A stretch of 10,766 nucleotides of DNA from an uncultured Collinsella sp. (GTDB lineage: Bacteria; Actinomycetota; Coriobacteriia; Coriobacteriales; Coriobacteriaceae), in contig URBB01000072.1 of assembly GCA_900545835.1 (NCBI GenBank), positions 1-10,766 of the forward strand, written 5' to 3'. Under the pieces are notes generated by a model that saw only the letters and a list, made by a program, of their open reading frames with translations, did not search any database and was not told the origin of the DNA. The translations under genes and the position numbers were made by a program. Shown piece by piece: positions 6,496 to 10,766 of this stretch; the first letter of the stretch is position 1, and each line of letters opens with the position of its first letter.

Positions 6496-6690
6496 CTGCG
6501 CTGATTTGCAAGCCGGCTTTCGCAAGGCGCGAACCTACGAAAATCGCCGCGCGGCAACGCAGGGCGATGAGCTTGGTCGGGGGATAGGGCCCGCTTCGCC
6601 CGCCGGCTCGTAAATTGTATCATCCAGTGTGGAACGAGGACGCCCGTTGCCGCGTGCGATGGGCTTGTAGCTTGTAATAAGAGGAGAGCC

Positions 6691-8700
6691 ATGTCGAAGC
6701 AAGCGGTCGTTGGAATCTTGGCGCATGCCGATGCCGGCAAGACCACGCTGGCCGAGGCCATGCTGTTCAACGCGGGTCGCATTCGCAAGCGCGGTCGCGT
6801 GGACGATGGCGATTCGCATTTGGACACTAACGCGATCGAGCGCGAGCGTGGCATTACGATTTTCTCGTCGCAGGCCGTGCTCGATCATGGCGACACCCAC
6901 GTCATGCTCGTGGATGCACCGGGGCATGTCGATTTTTCTGCCGAGGCGGAGCGCACATTGCGCGCGCTCGACTACGCGATTTTGGTTGTGGGCGCCAACG
7001 ATGGCGTGCAGGGGCATACCGAAACCCTGTGGCGTCTTCTTGCGCGCTATGACATCCCAACGTTCATCTTTATCAACAAGATCGATTTGGAGAATCCCGG
7101 CCACGATGTTTTGCTGGCACAGCTTGGGCAGCGTCTTTCTGAGGGCTGCCTGGATGCTAACGAACTGTTGGCGGGCGGTGCCGTTCAGGAGGACGCTGCT
7201 ACGTTGGACGAAGCGGCGCTCGAGGAGTTTCTTGAAGTGGGTGGGCTTTCCGTCGCAACGCTGTCACGCATGGTTGCCGAGCATAAATTGTTTCCCTGCT
7301 TTGCTGGCTCGGCGCTCAGGGACCAGGGCGTGGACGAGCTACTGGACGACATGTGTACGCTGATGCGTGAACAGGCGTGGCTCCCGGAGTTTGCCGCACG
7401 CGTCTACCGCGTGAGCCGCGGGGATCGCGGTGAGCGCTTGGCTTGGGTTAAAGTGACCGGCGGCACGCTGCGCGCAAAACAGACGATTAACGGACGTTCC
7501 GGTGCCGAGGCATGGGAGCAGAAGGTCGATCAGGTGCGCATCTATAACGGCGAAAAGTATGAGCTTGCCCAAGAAGTTGCCGCTGGCGGTATTTGTGCCG
7601 TGACGGGTCTTGCGCACGTTCGCCCGGGGGACGCCCTGGGCGCGGAGCCTGCGGGCGATGCACCTGTCATTGCGCCGGTCCTCACCTATACGGTGCTTCC
7701 GGGCGAACACGATGTCCATGCGGTGTTCAAAGCGCTGACTGAGTTGGCGGACGAAGATCCCATGCTCGGCGTAAGCTGGAATACGCATCTTGAACAAATA
7801 CATCTGCAGTTGATGGGAGCGGTGCAGCTCGAGGTCGTGCAGCGCGTGCTTGCCGATCGTTTTGGCCTTGCGGTCGAGTTTGAGCCCGGTGGCATTCTCT
7901 ATAAGGAGACTATTTCGCAGCCGGTCGAGGGCGTGGGGCACTTTGAGCCACTGCGCCATTATGCCGAGGTGCATCTGAGCCTGGAGCCGTTGCCAGCGGG
8001 TTCGGGCGTGCAGTTTGGCACCGTGACCTCGACCGACGAGCTCGATCTTAACTGGCAGCGTCTGGCACTTACTAACGCCATGGAGCGCGATCACCTGGGC
8101 GTGCTGACCGGCTCGCCCATCACCGATGTGCGCATTACGCTCACAGGTGGCCGTGCGCATGCCAAACACACCGAGGGCGGCGACTTTCGCCAGGCCACGT
8201 ACCGCGCGATTCGCCAGGGTTTGATGCAGGCGCGTGAGGCCGGCGCGGCGGTGCTGCTGGAGCCGTGGTATCGCTTTGAGCTCGAGGTGCCGGGGGAGTG
8301 CGTGGGCCGGGCGCTTTCAGATGCCACGCGCATGGGTGCCGAGTACGAGCCGCCGACGATGGCGGGGGACCGGGCGAAGCTTGTGGGTCGCGTGCCGGCA
8401 TCCGAGGTGCAGGACTATGCCCTGGAGGTAGCTGCCTACACAAGCGGCCGCGGTCATCTGTACCTGGAGTTCGCCGGTTATGCGGCTTGCCATGATGCCG
8501 AGCGTGTAATCGAGACTGCCGCCTATGAGCCCGAGGCCGATCTGCCCAACACGCCTGATTCGGTCTTTTGCTCTCACGGTGCCGGTTACACGGTCAAATG
8601 GTACGACGTACCCGCCGCGGCGCACGTAAAGGTCGATCCCTCCACCTTCCGCCCCTGGCGAGCAGCAGACGCCGCCTTTTTCGGCCACATGTGCCATTAG
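6691..8700 (+). CDS. TetM/EF-G-like ribosome-associated translation factor GTPase
   Basis: This 669-residue protein is related to EF-G and to ribosomal protection proteins such as Tet(M) (639 residues). The GTP-binding domain is complete: G1 AHADAGKTT (11-19), G2 around RERGIT (51-56), G3 DAPGH (75-79), G4 NKID (129-132) and G5 SAL (207-209). Domain II, an EF-G-like domain III (LEQIHLQLMGAVQLEVVQRV), domain IV (GRAHAKHTEGGDFRQATYRA, 487-506) and domain V (about 550-640) follow. AGGAGAG precedes the ATG. The Tet(M) tip loop with its prolines (SPVSTPADF) is replaced here by HAKHTEGGDF, so tetracycline resistance cannot be assumed. A ribosome-rescue or non-tetracycline protection role is equally possible. 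It appears monocistronic, with 261 bp upstream and no clear terminator downstream. Confidence 0.88.
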   Translation: MSKQAVVGILAHADAGKTTLAEAMLFNAGRIRKRGRVDDGDSHLDTNAIERERGITIFSSQAVLDHGDTHVMLVDAPGHVDFSAEAERTLRALDYAILVVGANDGVQGHTETLWRLLARYDIPTFIFINKIDLENPGHDVLLAQLGQRLSEGCLDANELLAGGAVQEDAATLDEAALEEFLEVGGLSVATLSRMVAEHKLFPCFAGSALRDQGVDELLDDMCTLMREQAWLPEFAARVYRVSRGDRGERLAWVKVTGGTLRAKQTINGRSGAEAWEQKVDQVRIYNGEKYELAQEVAAGGICAVTGLAHVRPGDALGAEPAGDAPVIAPVLTYTVLPGEHDVHAVFKALTELADEDPMLGVSWNTHLEQIHLQLMGAVQLEVVQRVLADRFGLAVEFEPGGILYKETISQPVEGVGHFEPLRHYAEVHLSLEPLPAGSGVQFGTVTSTDELDLNWQRLALTNAMERDHLGVLTGSPITDVRITLTGGRAHAKHTEGGDFRQATYRAIRQGLMQAREAGAAVLLEPWYRFELEVPGECVGRALSDATRMGAEYEPPTMAGDRAKLVGRVPASEVQDYALEVAAYTSGRGHLYLEFAGYAACHDAERVIETAAYEPEADLPNTPDSVFCSHGAGYTVKWYDVPAAAHVKVDPSTFRPWRAADAAFFGHMCH

Positions 8701-8726
8701 GGGACGGGGTAGAAATGGTAGATTTT
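8701..8726 (+). repeat. REP-like GGGAC element at the GTPase stop codon
   Basis: The 26 bases directly after the TAG stop start GGGACGGG and end TGGTAGATTTT. They match 3845-3870, just downstream of the rlmA stop, at 18 of 26 positions without gaps. Both copies sit at the 3' edge of a gene on the same strand. This suggests a dispersed intergenic repeat, though two copies could still be coincidence. Confidence 0.35.
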
Positions 8727-8742
8727 CAAACCCTCTGACCCT

Positions 8743-8792
8743 TGACAAATTGGTTTTGGTGCCAGCGTGACAAATTGTCAGTCCCTTTGTCA
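8743..8792. promoter_or_regulatory. TGACAAATTG repeats and TGACAA-A-TTGTCA palindrome
   Basis: TGACAAATTG occurs at 8743-8752 and 8768-8777, 25 bp apart. The second copy is part of an odd-length 13-bp perfect palindrome, TGACAAATTGTCA (8768-8780), and a further half-site TTGTCA lies at 8787-8792. Repeated half-sites of this kind are typical of a repressor-binding region. They lie upstream of the ATPase gene; the binding protein is unknown. A TTGACA at 8742-8747 looks like a -35 box but has no -10 at the right distance. Confidence 0.5.
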
Positions 8793-8796
8793 GATT

Positions 8797-8830
8797 AAGT
8801 TGGTATAACTCGGTACAAGTTGGTATAACT
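8797..8830 (+). promoter_or_regulatory. Two 14-bp direct repeats with extended -10 character
   Basis: AAGTTGGTATAACT is present twice, at 8797-8810 and 8817-8830, with a 20-bp period (about two helical turns). Each copy contains TGG-TATAAC, which resembles an extended -10 promoter element. The downstream copy would give a leader of about 28 nt before the ATPase start. Tandem sites on the same DNA face suggest either cooperative protein binding or duplicated promoters. A one-mismatch relative, TTGGTATCACT, is at 5909-5919 on the minus strand. Confidence 0.55.
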
Positions 8831-8863
8831 ATTGCCAGGGTTTGCCAATCCGAGGAGTCCGAC

Positions 8864-9982
8864 ATGAATCCAAATCCCTTTAAGCCCACTGCCGGCAAGC
8901 GGCCCCCGATACTCATCGGCCGCGAGTCGGTCATCGAAGATTTTGAGGAAGGACTCGACAACGGCGCTGGAGCGCCGGGCAGGCTCATGCTCATTACGGG
9001 AAATCGCGGCTGCGGCAAGACGGTTCTCCTGCGGGAGCTGCAACGTCTGGCCAGCGAGCGCGGATGGGCGGTTGTCTCCGATTCCGCTTCGCTTGGCTTA
9101 TGCGACCGCTTGGCCGACGCGCTTCGCTCGAATAGGCCCGTTGTGACGTCAATGGAATTCGGTTCGTCGTTTGGCCGGATGTCGGTCGAGGCGGCGCGAG
9201 CAAAGGGCGAAACGTTGCGAGGGCTGGTCAACGAGCGCCTCAAGAAGCTCGGTCCAGGCAAGGGCATACTGTTTGCGATTGACGAGGCGCAATCTGCGTC
9301 TATCGAGGAACTAGCGGCTCTTGCCGTTCTCTATCAGCAGGTGCTCGGAGACCAGGATGCCACGGGATTGCCCGATAGCGACCAGCGCGGTCTTGCGCTG
9401 GTTTTTGCCGGCTTGCCCAGTATGGTTGACGATCTGCTCGAAGAGCCGAGCGTGACGTTTTTGCGCCGCGCCCAGCAGCGTACGCTGGGGGCGATATCTT
9501 TGCCCAAGGTGCGCGATTCATATATCCAGACGGTCAAAGACGCTGGTCTTTACGTTGACGCGGAGACGGCGGACCTTGCGGCACGCAAGAGCATGGGGCA
9601 TCCCTATATGGTTCAGCTGGTGGGATATTACATGTGGCGGTCTGCTGTCCGGCGTGGCTCGCAGGTCATTGAAGAGCGCGATGTTGAGGCTGGGCACGCG
9701 GATGCCGTCTCCGAGTTCTACGAAGCGGTTGACGCGCCCCTGTATTACGGGCTGCGCAGTCCACAGCGCCTCTTTATCGAGGCCATGGCGGTTGACGAGG
9801 ACAAACCGACGCGCATGGCGGATATCATTGAGCGCTGTGATCGTACCCAGAGCTGGGCGAGTAAATATCGCGCAAGCCTGATTCGCGAGCGCGTCATCGA
9901 GGCTGCCGGATACGGTCTCGTCCGGTTTACTGTGCCCATGCTGGGCGAGTACATCCGCGACCGCGTTTTATGGCATAAGTAG
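8864..9982 (+). CDS. AAA+ ATPase with ORC/Cdc6-like architecture
   Basis: This 372-residue protein binds ATP. It starts MNPNPFKPTAGKRPPILIGR, an N-terminal box typical of AAA_16/ORC-like ATPases. It has Walker A GNRGCGKT (46-53), Walker B ILFAIDEAQ (135-143, catalytic D140/E141), a sensor-1-type strand LALVFAGLPS (177-186), and a lid with GHPYMVQLVG (245-254). The last 75 residues (about 298-372: QRLFIEAMAV, then RASLIRERVIEAAGYG and FTVPMLGEYI) look like a winged-helix DNA-binding domain. Related stand-alone ATPases are common in Actinobacteria, from memory, without an established role. The ATG follows GAGGAG. The upstream 160 bp carries palindromes and tandem repeats that may be its own operator. 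A UvrA-like gene follows within 25 bp, so co-transcription is likely. Confidence 0.85.
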   Translation: MNPNPFKPTAGKRPPILIGRESVIEDFEEGLDNGAGAPGRLMLITGNRGCGKTVLLRELQRLASERGWAVVSDSASLGLCDRLADALRSNRPVVTSMEFGSSFGRMSVEAARAKGETLRGLVNERLKKLGPGKGILFAIDEAQSASIEELAALAVLYQQVLGDQDATGLPDSDQRGLALVFAGLPSMVDDLLEEPSVTFLRRAQQRTLGAISLPKVRDSYIQTVKDAGLYVDAETADLAARKSMGHPYMVQLVGYYMWRSAVRRGSQVIEERDVEAGHADAVSEFYEAVDAPLYYGLRSPQRLFIEAMAVDEDKPTRMADIIERCDRTQSWASKYRASLIRERVIEAAGYGLVRFTVPMLGEYIRDRVLWHK

Positions 9983-10007
9983 GGTGATAAAGGTGACGGA
10001 ACAGAAG

Positions 10008-10743
10008 ATGAGCCCGCAGGCTATCGAGGTGCGTGGCGCACGTGTACACAACCTCAAGGACATCGATATCGATATTCCACTGGGAAAGCTCGTGGGTATT
10101 GCCGGCGTGTCGGGTTCGGGCAAGAGTTCGCTGGCGCTGGGAGTTCTTTATGCCGAGGGCTCGCGCCGCTATCTGGAGGCGCTCAGCACCTATACCCGCC
10201 GTCGTCTGACGCAGGCCGAGCACGCCCAGGTGGACGAGGTGCTGCATGTGCCGGCGGCACTCGCATTGCACCAGCGCCCCAGCGTACCGGGCGTGCGCTC
10301 GACCTTTGGCACCATGACCGAGCTCAACAATAGCCTGCGCCTGCTCTTTAGCCGCTGCGCCCATCACGTGTGCCCGCACTGCGGGGCGCGTGTGGAGCCG
10401 AGCCTTAATGTGGCTGCGGGCCTGTCGCTCACGTGTCCGACATGCGGCCGCGAGTTCTACGCACCGAGTGCCGAGGATTTGGCTTTCAATAGCGGCGGTG
10501 CGTGCCCTACCTGCGGCGGCACCGGTGTTATGCGCGAGGTAGACGAGGCGAGCCTGGTGCCCGACGAGTCAAAGACCATCAACGAGGGCGCGGTGCTTCC
10601 CTGGGGTACGCTCATGTGGGATCTGATGAAGCAAGTGGCTGGCGAGATGGGCGTGCGCACCGATGTGCCGTTTAACCAGCTCACGCCTCAAGAGCGCGAT
10701 ATCGTGTTTCATGGTCCGGCGGTTAAGAAGCACATTCTCTACG
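10008..10743 (+). CDS. UvrA-family ABC ATPase lacking the UvrB-binding region, 3' truncated
   Basis: These 246 codons are the N-terminal part of a UvrA-like DNA-damage ABC ATPase. Visible are IEVRGARVHNLKDIDIDIP, Walker A GVSGSGKS (33-40), LYAEGSRRYLEALSTY, the Q-loop-type region RSTFGTMTELNNSLRLLF, and Cys pairs C122/C125, C143/C146 and C166/C169; the last two form the UvrA zinc module. In canonical UvrA about 110 more residues, containing the UvrB-binding domain, separate the first and second pairs; here only 17 residues do. This fits class II UvrA (UvrA2/DrrC type), linked to drug or DNA-adduct tolerance rather than standard excision repair. The start is uncertain: an in-frame GTG at 9993 adds five codons. 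The gene is cut by adapter sequence after 10743. Confidence 0.85.
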
Positions 10744-10766
10744 CTGTCTCTTATACACATCTCCGA
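10744..10766. other. Nextera/Tn5 sequencing adapter contamination
   Basis: The final bases are CTGTCTCTTATACACATCT followed by CCGA, which match the reverse complement of the Nextera transposase read-2 adapter (19-bp mosaic end plus the start of the read-2-specific part). Translated in the UvrA frame it adds SYTHLR, a known artefact ending. Biological sequence therefore stops at about 10743. Confidence 0.97.

Noticed and set aside
6567..6587. Six-codon leader peptide MSLVGG before the TetM-like gene
   Set aside because: Tet(M) genes have attenuating leaders, but this one is very short, poorly supported by its ribosome binding site, and has no clear terminator/antiterminator pair next to it.
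8742..8747. Perfect TTGACA -35 box
   Set aside because: No -10-like hexamer 16-18 bp downstream; it is better explained as part of the TGACAAATTG repeats.
8317..9267. Long minus-strand open frame of 316 residues
   Set aside because: It is antisense to both the GTPase and ATPase genes, whose motifs are unambiguous; composition is rich in R, S and P as expected of a GC-rich shadow frame.
10569..10760. Minus-strand reading frame of 63 residues beginning MCIRDS
   Set aside because: Its start lies in adapter sequence and it overlaps the UvrA-like gene antisense; a known sequencing artefact.

Overview
The window looks like a chromosomal contig end from a GC-rich Gram-positive, most likely a gut Coriobacteriia member such as Collinsella. 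This rests on GC-rich codon use, strong AGGAG-type ribosome binding sites, and the gene set; no rRNA or other phylogenetic marker is present, so the assignment is an inference. The last 23 bases (10744-10766) are not biological: they match the Illumina Nextera (Tn5) read-2 adapter and interrupt the final gene.

Layout. At the left edge a truncated EamA/DMT permease gene (minus strand) diverges from a LysR-type regulator gene (566-1432, plus); the gap holds an inverted repeat over a TATAAT box and a 14-bp perfect palindrome. A MATE efflux gene (1460-2842, minus) converges on the regulator. A structured repeat follows, built from 8-bp palindromes joined by 19-bp units in alternating orientation (2904-2964). 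Next come rlmA (23S rRNA m1G methyltransferase, 3021-3833, plus), a bidirectional terminator, a convergent four-helix membrane protein (3969-4373, minus), a 47-residue small membrane protein (4607-4750, plus), rsmJ (16S rRNA methyltransferase, 4814-5518, plus), a convergent 98-residue Cys-rich protein (5567-5863, minus) and a GNAT acetyltransferase (5941-6429, plus). A strong hairpin separates these from a 669-residue TetM/EF-G-like GTPase (6691-8700, plus).

The right end (8701-10743) is the most intriguing part. A 160-bp leader, dense in palindromes and with two 14-bp direct repeats, precedes a AAA+ ATPase with ORC/Cdc6-like architecture (8864-9982). About 10-25 bp later comes a UvrA-family gene whose N-terminal part lacks the UvrB-interaction insertion. 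The pair is probably one transcript and is the best candidate here for an uncharacterised functional unit.

Functional themes: three genes act on the ribosome or rRNA (RlmA, RsmJ, TetM-like GTPase) and two are exporters (EamA, MATE), but apart from the ATPase-UvrA pair most genes look like independent single-gene units. No tRNA, rRNA, CRISPR array, insertion sequence or prophage gene was seen, and no gene-free stretch exceeds 300 bases.
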